Source of the DNA: a bacterium
GTDB lineage: Bacteria > UBA3054
Assembly: GCA_017538635.1 (NCBI GenBank)
Contig: JAFYIM010000401.1
Location: 1 to 12,109, forward strand
Reading direction: 5' to 3'
Length of the DNA: 12,109 nucleotides
Shown: one piece after another, positions 1 through 7,640 of the stretch
Layout of the letters: every line of letters starts with the position of its first letter
Numbering within the stretch: the stretch's first letter is position 1
Made by a program: the position numbers and the translations under genes
The notes under the pieces: model-generated
What the model was told of the DNA's origin: nothing
Seen by the model: the letters and a program-made list of their open reading frames with translations, nothing else
Databases searched by the model: none

Positions 1-279
1 CTCCTCGGCCATGCTCTCAAGTTCAGTGACGCTGTAGGGAGCGTGCTTCTCCTGCTCGACCAGGATATAAGGCAGCGTGAAATCAAGGAGCGCCTTGCGT
101 TCATAGGCCGCGCTGTAAGTGCCGACCTTCTCGTTTTTCAGAGCGTCCTCGGCGTGATTGTAGATGGAAAGGCTGCTTAGAGGAACTTTCTGCCAGTTCT
201 CGGGAAGATCCACCGTAAAGTAGCTTTCGGCGAAAACGCCCAAGGAAGCAAAAAGCGTCAGGAAAATCGTTCTATTCAT
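1..279 (-). CDS. Secreted protein of unknown function, N-terminal part only (cut by the left window edge)
   Basis: An open frame of 93 codons starts at the ATG read leftwards from 279 and has no stop before base 1, so the C-terminus lies outside the window. Residues 1-17 (MNRTIFLTLFASLGVFA) look like a signal peptide with cleavage before ESYFTVDLP, so the product is probably exported. The mature part begins ESYFTVDLPENWQKVP, followed by a mixed helical stretch. A short 'TVDLPENW.KVP' opening is common in small secreted or lipoprotein-like proteins, but I do not recognise a named family. The start overlaps the stop of the upstream membrane-protein gene by 8 bases (ATGAATAG), which suggests translational coupling, and GGAAG lies three bases before the ATG. 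It is the most distal gene of the minus-strand operon visible here. The frame and signal peptide are good evidence for a gene; the function is unknown. Confidence 0.8.
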   Translation of the reverse strand, partial: MNRTIFLTLFASLGVFAESYFTVDLPENWQKVPLSSLSIYNHAEDALKNEKVGTYSAAYERKALLDFTLPYILVEQEKHAPYSVTELESMAEE

Positions 280-649
280 TTTCTTCCAAACGCTCCGCTA
301 ATTTAGTCAGTTCCGCGATCTCCTCTTTGGAAACGCTGTGATCCAGAACAATGTTCTTGATTATCATAACGCTTCTGTTGGTCAGGATAAGAGGATTATT
401 GTTTATGCAGTCAGCGACCCTGAACCAGGAATTGGAAAACTCAGCCTGCTCCTCATCCGTAACATCTTTTTCCATGAAAGGCGTGACATACGGATACGTC
501 ATCTTCAAAAGGTCGCCGCATCGTTCCGTCACGAAGTTAGCAAGGAAAACCAAGCCCAGTACGAGAGCGGCGCTGAAAAGGAGGACCGTCACCAAGCATG
601 ACGGCGAAAAATTCTTCCTGTCTTCCTTGTCGCGCCAAACGTCGGACAT
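272..649 (-). CDS. Small single-pass membrane protein, unknown function
   Basis: This is a 125-residue protein. It has a charged N-terminal cytoplasmic tail (MSDVWRDKEDRKNF), one strong hydrophobic span at about residues 18-40, and a soluble C-terminal part of about 85 residues that is probably outside the inner membrane. The end (SKEEIAELTKLAERLEENE) looks like an amphipathic helix or short coiled coil. No known family is recognised. The gene starts two bases after the stop of the large secreted protein gene and overlaps the next gene by 8 bases, so it is clearly an operon member. The Shine-Dalgarno is weak (GGCGGA within the end of the previous gene), so its translation may depend on coupling. 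It could be a small accessory subunit of the ABC/GldG system encoded upstream, but that is inferred from position only. Confidence 0.8.
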   Translation of the reverse strand: MSDVWRDKEDRKNFSPSCLVTVLLFSAALVLGLVFLANFVTERCGDLLKMTYPYVTPFMEKDVTDEEQAEFSNSWFRVADCINNNPLILTNRSVMIIKNIVLDHSVSKEEIAELTKLAERLEENE

Positions 650-651
650 TT

Positions 652-3603
652 TTATTCCGCCTTGAAGCTTCTGAGTTCCATAGGCTGAAGCGTCAGGTCA
701 ACTTCTATGGTGTCTTCCTTGACGAAGTAGTCCTGGCGTTTTTCCTTCGTGACGAGCGGCCTGAGCTGCTTGACGCCGGACAGAGGCAGGCTCACCCTGG
801 CGCTGACAGGCTTCATGGTCTTGTTCACGACCGCGATGTAGGGACTGTTGTTGTAAACGCCGAGATAGACGTTAAGAGGATTTCCTTCCTCCTGCTTGAC
901 TTCGCCGAAAGGCACAAGCGGCAGGGCGAGATAGTTCATCATGAAGCGCCTGGTCGTCTCTGCGAACGGGAAGCAGGACTGGTGAGACTGCTCGAAAGCA
1001 ATATATTTGGGATTGGCGTAAATGAAAGCCAGCAAGGGATCGTACATGGAGTATTCCCTGGAGCGGTACATCGTCTGACCAGCCAGGCTTGGAATCTTCT
1101 TGCAGTCGAGGACCAGCGTCTTGGACTGGACGTTCGGCGTTATCTTCACCGCCATATCAAGGCTTCCAGGATCTTTGCGGAAAAGACTGTGATAGCTCTG
1201 AGAACCGGCCGCCAGCGTTCCGAAGACCGGGCAGACCGGCGTAATACCGTAGTTGAAGACATCCTTCAAAAGCGCGTCCTCATCATTGGTCCATTTGCCG
1301 ACAGCCTCCGTAAGCTGATCGCTGGTGATAACGGGAAGCGGGAACCCTTCCACCGGCAGCGAGCGGCGTCTTTTCACTTCCGTCCAGGAAGCGGAATCAT
1401 AGTAATAGAGGTTCTCATAAGGCATGCCGCCAGTTCTCCAGTTGTAGTAGATCAAGTTTCCGCTTCTGGCAAGCAGCTTGTTGTATGCCTCGTTCACTTT
1501 TGCGAAGAAAGCGTATTTTTTGTTCTGATACCAGACCTTGTAATCGTCCTGGCGCCTCAAAACGATCTCATCGCGCAGCCCGTCTTCCGGAACCGCAAGA
1601 CCTTTTTCCTTAGCATAGAGTTTCAATGCATTGTCGCTGTAGGAAACCGGCGTAAAGTTGGCGCGCTGCCTTATGATCAAATTTTCAAGGCAGGAACGTG
1701 ATTCCTTCGGCAACGAAAGGACCATTTCCTCGATGATGCCGATGAAATCTTCAGCCACACCTTCGTAAGTAACATCGACAGAATCAAAGAGCGGGGCGGC
1801 GTTGCTGTTGTAAAGATAGGGCGAATAAGGCTGCCCGTCCGGGCCTACAGCATTTTTGCCTTTCAATCTGTCGCTTCCGCCGTATTCCATTCTCGGGAAG
1901 ATCTTCATCTTGAGGTAGCTCGCCAGATCGGCGCTGGCTCCGAGGTAATTCTTCCTCTTGCTGTTGTCTTCCTTGCGGTCGCTCAAATACTCCACGCCTT
2001 TGATTTCAGCCTTATAAGGGATCGTGTAATGCTCCGTCGGGAAGAGGACGGTTCCGTCGCTTCCGGCGTGCGAGTTCCAGGCCAGCGCCAGCGGCGAAAA
2101 AGCGTTCAGCCCGTAAAAATAACTGTTCAAAACAGGCGCGAAGGAAACGCCGTCGCGACCCATCATCTGCTCGCCTTCCGTCCAGACATAGCGCTGGAAT
2201 TCCTTGGGGAAATGCTCCTTCATTTGAGGCACGGCGATGGTCAGGAAGGCATAGAGGTTGATCCTCAGGACCAAAGGCTTCTTGCTGAAAGGCGCGTTGA
2301 CGTCGCCTGGGTCGGCGATCGCAACGTTGAAGCCGTTTCGTATCTCGTCGTCGCCAGCCCAGACGATAAAGCGCATCTTGTTAATGTCGCCGTTCAAAGG
2401 CAGCTGCAGCTGCTCAACGAACTGGCTGGGCTCCTGGTAAGGCATCGTATGCCCGGTCTGGACGCAGGGAGAATAAGTTCCGCCGTTGACGGAGACCGCA
2501 ATCGTGCGCGGCATATCTTCTGGATATTCTATCTCCAAAAGATACGGCATATTCAGTTTCAGGTTGACGCCAAGAATGTAACTCACATATCCCCTGTCCT
2601 GGGTGATGACGCGCCCTTTTCCGCCGAAGATATTGGTGATCTCGGAAGAATAGATGCGCTGACTGATCCTCTCCTTGACGGCCGGAGAATAACGGCCGTC
2701 CTGCAGCTGGTGAAGGTCATTGGACGAACCGCAGATTATGCCGTCGTTCAAAGTGAGTTTGCCAAGATAATTGGGGTCAAATGTCTTTTCCAATCTCGGC
2801 AGCACGCAGTACGTCTTCATACCGTGCCAGAAAGTGTTGCCGTTCCTGGAAAGTTTGAGGTCTATGGCGTAGTTGCCGAGCGTCTTCATCTTGATGACCG
2901 GCTTGCTTACTTCCGAACCGCTCAGGACTATTTTCCCTGTGTCAAGATTCACAACGGAATAATTGAAAACTGTCTCGACGACGTTCGTGACGCCTTTCCT
3001 GACTTCGTCCTGCGTTACCTGGATCTCAAGCTCGTCATCCAGGAAGAGGATATCGGAATCAATGCTGAATTTTGATTCGTACTTCGATTTCTGAAGAGGC
3101 TCGCCGCGATGGATAATGTTGCCCTTCTGGTCGATGACAGTCTCATAGGGTCCGCCGCTGATGTGGCGGTGCCTGGCGTCCCTGTAGTCCAAATAACCGA
3201 CCGCAATGAGATACTTGCTCATCGTCTCCGGAATCGCGAAACGCTGGGCGATTATCTGTCCCCTGGCCCAGAAAAGCGCGTTGGAGAATGTTCCTGACGC
3301 CACCTCCGTATAGTCGGGGCGCAGTATCCTGGCGTAAGGCATGATCAGCCTGTCCGGCTGGTTGGTAGGCGCCAGCATGCTGACCTGGAAGACCGTTGAT
3401 TTCGGCTCGGAAACGACTCTGGCCGTGTACTTCATCTCATCATAGCAGAAGCCAGGGGAGGGTATGCGTAAAAAAGACTTCAAATTCTTCTGCACGCGCA
3501 CGACGACATTCGTTTCCCTCGGCGCCATGCCGACGATGTCCTCGCCCTTGGCGCAATAACTGAAAAGGCTAAGAATGGAAAGGATAAATATGGCTTTTCT
3601 CAT
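652..3603 (-). CDS. Large secreted protein with probable glycoside-hydrolase-like TIM barrel and flanking beta domains
   Basis: The product is 983 residues from the chosen ATG at 3603. An in-frame GTG at 3630 would add nine residues, but the ATG is preceded by AAAGGAG with a 7-base spacer and gives a clean signal peptide (MRKAIFILSILSLFSYCAKG). Residues about 22-280 look beta-rich, with a strand-turn style such as SDILFLDDELEIQV. Residues about 280-430 resemble a carbohydrate-binding-like beta sandwich. Residues about 460-800 have the look of the glycosidase-like TIM barrels of Planctomycetes and Lentisphaerae: YGLNAFSPLALAWNSHAG, IFPRMEYGGS (568-577), a helix with EDFIGIIEEMV, and YAKEKGLAVPED (663-674). 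The last about 70 residues (YIAVVNKTMKPVSARVSLPL and onward) form a typical C-terminal beta domain of such enzymes. I cannot name the catalytic acids, so activity is unproven; it could be a non-catalytic glycan-binding protein. It is embedded in the ABC/GldG/DUF4340 operon, 19 bases after the DUF4340 gene. Confidence 0.8.
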   Translation of the reverse strand: MRKAIFILSILSLFSYCAKGEDIVGMAPRETNVVVRVQKNLKSFLRIPSPGFCYDEMKYTARVVSEPKSTVFQVSMLAPTNQPDRLIMPYARILRPDYTEVASGTFSNALFWARGQIIAQRFAIPETMSKYLIAVGYLDYRDARHRHISGGPYETVIDQKGNIIHRGEPLQKSKYESKFSIDSDILFLDDELEIQVTQDEVRKGVTNVVETVFNYSVVNLDTGKIVLSGSEVSKPVIKMKTLGNYAIDLKLSRNGNTFWHGMKTYCVLPRLEKTFDPNYLGKLTLNDGIICGSSNDLHQLQDGRYSPAVKERISQRIYSSEITNIFGGKGRVITQDRGYVSYILGVNLKLNMPYLLEIEYPEDMPRTIAVSVNGGTYSPCVQTGHTMPYQEPSQFVEQLQLPLNGDINKMRFIVWAGDDEIRNGFNVAIADPGDVNAPFSKKPLVLRINLYAFLTIAVPQMKEHFPKEFQRYVWTEGEQMMGRDGVSFAPVLNSYFYGLNAFSPLALAWNSHAGSDGTVLFPTEHYTIPYKAEIKGVEYLSDRKEDNSKRKNYLGASADLASYLKMKIFPRMEYGGSDRLKGKNAVGPDGQPYSPYLYNSNAAPLFDSVDVTYEGVAEDFIGIIEEMVLSLPKESRSCLENLIIRQRANFTPVSYSDNALKLYAKEKGLAVPEDGLRDEIVLRRQDDYKVWYQNKKYAFFAKVNEAYNKLLARSGNLIYYNWRTGGMPYENLYYYDSASWTEVKRRRSLPVEGFPLPVITSDQLTEAVGKWTNDEDALLKDVFNYGITPVCPVFGTLAAGSQSYHSLFRKDPGSLDMAVKITPNVQSKTLVLDCKKIPSLAGQTMYRSREYSMYDPLLAFIYANPKYIAFEQSHQSCFPFAETTRRFMMNYLALPLVPFGEVKQEEGNPLNVYLGVYNNSPYIAVVNKTMKPVSARVSLPLSGVKQLRPLVTKEKRQDYFVKEDTIEVDLTLQPMELRSFKAE

Positions 3604-3610
3604 GTTTTGA

Positions 3611-3617
3611 CTCCTTT
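3611..3617 (-). promoter_or_regulatory. Shine-Dalgarno that decides the start of the large secreted protein
   Basis: Read on the minus strand the site is AAAGGAG followed by TCAAAAC and ATG, a near-ideal ribosome binding site with 7-base spacing. It lies downstream of the alternative GTG at 3630, which overlaps the DUF4340 stop. The site therefore supports initiation at 3603. Confidence 0.75.
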
Positions 3618-3622
3618 GGTAG

Positions 3623-5434
3623 TCATTCACGATAAATTCTTGCTAGTTCTATAAACTGCTCCAGGGCCAGCGCCGTCTCCTTGTTCACCGTGAAGACGTA
3701 GGGCTGTTCGCCTATCATAGCGTAGCGCCCGGATCCGGCGGCGTTTCCCAAAGAGATCGTTTTGCTCTCGCCTTTCTTCAATATGAAGGAAACTTTCAGA
3801 TAAGGTTTGTCAAACCCGAAAGCCGGCAGATCAAGTTCCGAACATTCCTTGACGTAATGATCGATAAGGACCGGCATGCGGCTGGCGATTTCGTCCCTCA
3901 TTCTGGGAAGGATCTGCCGCGATTTGTCGTTTTCAGTGGCGATCCAGAAATTCGTGCCGTAGCTTATGGTGACGGTCGTTTCCGGTGTCTCCAGTTCTAT
4001 CCTGTCAACCTCATTCTCAGGGACGTTCATGGCTTCCCTCGTCAGGAAGCGGAAGGTGTTCGTAGTATAGAGTTTTTCAACTTCCTCAGCGGAAACGGCT
4101 ACGAAAACGTTCGTCATGCGTTCCATGAACATCAAGCCGTCTTTGGGAGCGGAGAGAACGTAATTCTCATATTCGTCCCTGTCCTGGTAGCGCAGCTTGA
4201 GATCAAGATATTTTTCCTGGAGAGCGGCTTTCGCTTCGTCAGCGCTCGCAAAACGCTTAATTGGCATGTCCATCCACAGGAAGACGTAGTCCTCTATCGC
4301 CATCTCGTCTTTGAGCGTCGTGGCCAAAAGGTTGGAGAGATCCCACTTGTTAGCCTGCTTGTCAAAAGAGAAGTTCATGACCTTCCCGTCCTTGGCCAAC
4401 TCCAGTTCGCAGACGTCGTCGAAAACTCCCGGCGCTATAAGCGTCTTGGCGCGGTAGTGGTCGACGTCTGGCACGAAGGAATCGAGAATATCGGGATGCA
4501 GCGTGAAGAACTGTCCATATTCGGTGCGTCTGGCGTAGCAGAAACGGTTCGTCTCGTCCCATTCGTCAACTTTGATGACGACGTCGCTGATCTGGAGGCG
4601 TTGGGAATTCTCCCTCTGCACCAGCGTCACGGAATACTTGAAGTCGATCTTCTCCTTGGGCTGCTCGATGTATTCCAAAACATCCACTTGGGAAAGTTTC
4701 TTGACCCATTCCCCCATAAGCTTGTCATCCGCCCTGTCATAAACCGGTGCCTGGGTGTACCAGCTCAGGATGTCTTTCCCCTTCCTCAGGTCGATCTCAT
4801 AGCCGCCCACCGACATCTGCACGGCGTTCACATATTCCGGAGTGACGTCGAAAACTTTCCTGCGCCTTACGTCCTGCTCGGAGCTATCCGTCTCGAAGCA
4901 GAGGATGTCGCGCATCTGGTTGGGAATAAAGTAAGCCTGGCGCTTGCCCTTCAGTTCGGCGTAGTATTCCCAGCCCAGGGGAACCTGGGCGCCCACGCGA
5001 AGAACGACGGACGTCTGCGGCGTTTCGAAGGTCGCTATGATGTCAGGAGCGTTCAAGCCCGTGGCGTCGCGATTCATGTTCTCGTATTCGTTTCCTGAGA
5101 TGAAACGATTCTGATCGACTTTCTTCAAGTTGTCGAGGATCTGGCGGACCAGGGGCGTGTTGACCGGGAAGTTCACCGGCTTCACAAGCTTCCAGCCCAG
5201 CGCTTCCTTCTCAAGCTCATATTTGTCAAGGCGGAGCACTTTTCCGGTGTCGTTTTCCCTCACCTGCCTGTCGATAGTTATCCTGGTGATCAGTTCGGGA
5301 CGGAAATCCTGCAGCACGCGTTTTTCAGTCTGCTTCAGTTCGGCCGTACTTGGCTTGAAGCGGTCCACGAACCAGACGTAGCCGCCGACAGCCAGAACAA
5401 GTATAAGTAAAAATAACGTGGTCTTAAATTTCAT
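3623..5434 (-). CDS. DUF4340 domain-containing membrane-anchored protein of the GldG-associated cluster
   Basis: The product is 603 residues. One N-terminal membrane span at about residues 5-23 (KTTLFLLILVLAVGGYVWF) is followed by a large, charged, beta-rich periplasmic part. Its opening (PSTAELKQTEKRVLQDFRPE, then ITRITIDR) is typical of DUF4340 proteins, which are usually encoded directly after a GldG-type gene, as here. Further stretches such as VVLRVGAQVPLGWEYYAEL, and near the end TISLGNAAGSGRYAMIG then VFTVNKETALALEQF, repeat the family theme of 'value, sequence, hydrophobic strand, residue-bearing helix', consistent with two or three related units. The gene starts nine bases after the gldG-like stop, and a good Shine-Dalgarno (AAGGA) overlaps that stop. 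The biochemical role of DUF4340 is not established; it presumably works with the ABC/GldG complex at the membrane. Confidence 0.85.
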   Translation of the reverse strand: MKFKTTLFLLILVLAVGGYVWFVDRFKPSTAELKQTEKRVLQDFRPELITRITIDRQVRENDTGKVLRLDKYELEKEALGWKLVKPVNFPVNTPLVRQILDNLKKVDQNRFISGNEYENMNRDATGLNAPDIIATFETPQTSVVLRVGAQVPLGWEYYAELKGKRQAYFIPNQMRDILCFETDSSEQDVRRRKVFDVTPEYVNAVQMSVGGYEIDLRKGKDILSWYTQAPVYDRADDKLMGEWVKKLSQVDVLEYIEQPKEKIDFKYSVTLVQRENSQRLQISDVVIKVDEWDETNRFCYARRTEYGQFFTLHPDILDSFVPDVDHYRAKTLIAPGVFDDVCELELAKDGKVMNFSFDKQANKWDLSNLLATTLKDEMAIEDYVFLWMDMPIKRFASADEAKAALQEKYLDLKLRYQDRDEYENYVLSAPKDGLMFMERMTNVFVAVSAEEVEKLYTTNTFRFLTREAMNVPENEVDRIELETPETTVTISYGTNFWIATENDKSRQILPRMRDEIASRMPVLIDHYVKECSELDLPAFGFDKPYLKVSFILKKGESKTISLGNAAGSGRYAMIGEQPYVFTVNKETALALEQFIELARIYRE

Positions 5435-5443
5435 GAATTTTCC

Positions 5444-6889
5444 TTACTGACGGCGGCGCACATAAACAAGGAGGCCCAAGGAGAGCGCCAGCGCCGGCAC
5501 CAACACTATTACCAAAGTTCTTATAAGCGAGATCTGCTTGCGGTTCAGTTTCAGGCTCCTGATCTCCTGGATAGTCTTCGGCCCGATAGAAACGAGATAC
5601 TCCCTCTGCATCGCCCAGTTGCAGGCGTTCAGGAAGATGTCGCGGTTGGAGATCGGACGCTCGGCATAGAAATTGTCGGCGAAATCGGCGTCGCCGATCA
5701 CGACAAGCCTCAATCCCGTGCGCCTGTTCTCGACAGCCGCGCCAATCGTCACAGGACCGGGAAGGTCGGTCTTCTCGTCGAAATGATAGGAAGTGCCGTG
5801 ATATTTTGTCTCGCCCCAGCCGTCCGCAGTCGTCTGCAGGAAGGGCGTCACAAGGTAATCCTTGTTATCAGGATTGATCTCCATGACGGAACGCGCCATG
5901 TAGAAGATGCTGAGAGAATCCAGGTTTTTCGTTATCTCGTGCTCAGGATAAGTAGGAATGACCAGGTCGAACCAGCCGGTGCCGGCTATCCTGGTCGTTG
6001 GATCGACGGTGACGTCGTCGCCGACATTGATATTGCAGGAAGTCAGAAGCTTCGGAATGCTCGCACAATCTGAATTGGGATCCATCATGATAAGAGCGCG
6101 TCCGCCCTGCATTATGTAGCGGCGCAGCACTTCCACTTCCTCCTCCAAAAAATCCCTGGTCGGCCCGGCGATCACAAGAAGGTCGCAGTTCGTCTCCGTC
6201 ATGTCGGAGAGCCTGTAGAGTTCCAAGGGCGCGCAAAGCACGCGGTCTCTTTCCAGATATTCCTTCACGATGCTGTAGTTGCGGTCCTCTTTGCTGAGGA
6301 TGCTTCTCTCACCGTGGTTGACCGTGAAATAAACGTGCTTCTGCTCAGGATTCTGCAGTTCCAGGATAGCGGAGGTCAGGGCCTGTTCTGCTTTGAACAA
6401 CACAAGCTTCTTCTTCTGTCCGTAGTCGTAGTAGTTGTGCTCGAACTTGAAGTCGCCCATGTCGTTTTCCTTGAGCTCCTTCGTCTCCTCGCCCACTTTC
6501 ACGATAACGGTATCCCAGTCGGTCACGTTGAACTGGTTCTTGATCTTCTGGATCTTGCCGGGATCCCTCAAAATGTAATCGTCCGCCAGAATGCAGGTCA
6601 CTTTTGAGCTGGCGTCACAGTACTGGTCGATCAAACGCTTGACCTTCGGATAAAGCTCACTGTTCTGCGGATTGCCGAAAACGTAGAATTCCACCGGCTG
6701 CTGCAGCTCCTTCAAAACGTTCAGCGTCTTTTCGCTGAGCTTGTAGAGATCCTGCTTCTGGATAAAGTCGTAACGCCTCGGATACTTGGCGGCCAAAGCG
6801 TTCGCCAGAACGACCAGGATGAAAGCCAGAATGATGCCTATGCCGACGTTAGCGCCGTAAGTCAGTCTTCTTATAATCGTCTCTTTCAT
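5444..6889 (-). CDS. gldG-like: GldG-like ABC transporter auxiliary protein
   Basis: The product is 481 residues of the GldG / ABC_transp_aux family (uncharacterised ABC-type transport component). A membrane span lies at about residues 13-34 and another at about 457-477, followed by the short basic tail RRRQ, so most of the protein (about 35-455) is periplasmic. Family landmarks are LSEKTLNVLKELQQPVEFYV near the N-terminus, HVYFTVNHGE (185-194), GPTRDFLEEEVEVLRRYI, GGRALIMMDPNSD (262-274), IGDADFADNFY with NRDIFLNACNWAMQREYLVSI, and the C-terminal RKQISLIRTL before the last span. Length and layout fit the family. In Flavobacterium, GldA, GldF and GldG form an ABC system needed for gliding; in other phyla the same trio is widespread with an unknown substrate. 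The start is four bases after the permease stop, with GGAG eight bases upstream. Confidence 0.9.
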   Translation of the reverse strand: MKETIIRRLTYGANVGIGIILAFILVVLANALAAKYPRRYDFIQKQDLYKLSEKTLNVLKELQQPVEFYVFGNPQNSELYPKVKRLIDQYCDASSKVTCILADDYILRDPGKIQKIKNQFNVTDWDTVIVKVGEETKELKENDMGDFKFEHNYYDYGQKKKLVLFKAEQALTSAILELQNPEQKHVYFTVNHGERSILSKEDRNYSIVKEYLERDRVLCAPLELYRLSDMTETNCDLLVIAGPTRDFLEEEVEVLRRYIMQGGRALIMMDPNSDCASIPKLLTSCNINVGDDVTVDPTTRIAGTGWFDLVIPTYPEHEITKNLDSLSIFYMARSVMEINPDNKDYLVTPFLQTTADGWGETKYHGTSYHFDEKTDLPGPVTIGAAVENRRTGLRLVVIGDADFADNFYAERPISNRDIFLNACNWAMQREYLVSIGPKTIQEIRSLKLNRKQISLIRTLVIVLVPALALSLGLLVYVRRRQ

Positions 6890-6893
6890 AAGA

Positions 6894-7634
6894 TCATCTC
6901 CACTTCCTGGATTCCACGCTCTTAATCGTGCAGAACAAAAGGAAGAGCGTGATGCTTACGAAATAGATGACGCTTTGCGAACTGATGACGCCCTTGGTGA
7001 AGGGGTTGAACTGCTCCAGGACCGACGCGTAGCGGTACACCACGCGCCACTTGTTGCTGACAACGTCCTGCATGAAGTTCAGGGAGAAAAGCATCAGAAT
7101 ACCTATGAAGGTCACGAAGAAGGAAACGAACTGGCTTCTGTTCGTCGAGGAGATCATGATCCCCAGAGACGTCAGCATGCAGTTCAGAAGGAACGTTCCC
7201 AGATACCCCGCCAAAACTACGCCCATATCGACCGTCGTGAAGCGGCTCAACACATAGACGTAAACGAGAGTAGGCACCCACATGATCATCAGGAAAGTCT
7301 GGGCCGCCGCGAACTTGGACAAAACGACCTGCGTGTCAGTCACGGGCGTCGTCATCAGCATCTCGATGGTCCCGCTTCTGTATTCCTCGGAGAAGGAGCG
7401 CATCGTAAGCGCGGAAGTGACGGCCGCCACCACCATCCAGTAAATGAAAGTCCCGCCGAAAAGATAACCGAAGACGTTGGCGTCTATCGGCTTCGAGGGC
7501 GCGTTGAGGTAGTTCACAAGGATCCAGAAGAGCCAGCCGACCACGATCAAAAACACGCACATGACGACGTAACTCGTCGGCGTGTAGTAGAGGGTCGCCA
7601 GCTCCCTTCTGAAAAGTGTTCTGAAATTCCGCAT
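6894..7634 (-). CDS. gldF-like: ABC-2 type permease, GldF-like
   Basis: The product is 246 residues with about six membrane spans: roughly 21-41, 57-77, 106-129, 138-161, 168-188 and 221-239. The cytoplasmic loop MRSFSEEYRSGTIEMLMTTP followed by VTDTQVVLSKF (78-108) is the hallmark of ABC-2 exporter permeases of the NosY/GldF type and probably couples to the ATPase. The start MRNFRTLFRRELATLYYTPT is also typical. As a single half-size permease it would dimerise and pair with two copies of the ATPase encoded six bases upstream and with the GldG-like protein encoded four bases downstream. A clear Shine-Dalgarno (AAGGA) overlaps the stop of the ATPase gene. The substrate cannot be read from the sequence. 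Confidence 0.92.
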   Translation of the reverse strand: MRNFRTLFRRELATLYYTPTSYVVMCVFLIVVGWLFWILVNYLNAPSKPIDANVFGYLFGGTFIYWMVVAAVTSALTMRSFSEEYRSGTIEMLMTTPVTDTQVVLSKFAAAQTFLMIMWVPTLVYVYVLSRFTTVDMGVVLAGYLGTFLLNCMLTSLGIMISSTNRSQFVSFFVTFIGILMLFSLNFMQDVVSNKWRVVYRYASVLEQFNPFTKGVISSQSVIYFVSITLFLLFCTIKSVESRKWR

Positions 7635-7640
7635 ATTTCC

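Noticed and set aside
598..1701. Long plus-strand open frame of 367 codons antisense to the large secreted protein gene
   Set aside because: It has an arginine/histidine-rich, low-complexity composition without domains, lies opposite a well-supported gene, and has no ribosome site; it is a shadow of codon bias.
2029..3075. Plus-strand open frame of 348 codons
   Set aside because: It is antisense to the same secreted protein gene, with no recognisable domain and no promoter or ribosome site.
3604..3630. GTG at 3630 as start of the large secreted protein
   Set aside because: It would put nine polar residues before the signal peptide and overlap the DUF4340 stop; the ATG at 3603 has a much better Shine-Dalgarno.
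3857..5098. Plus-strand open frame of 413 codons
   Set aside because: It is fully antisense to the DUF4340 gene, which has family support, a membrane anchor and correct operon spacing.
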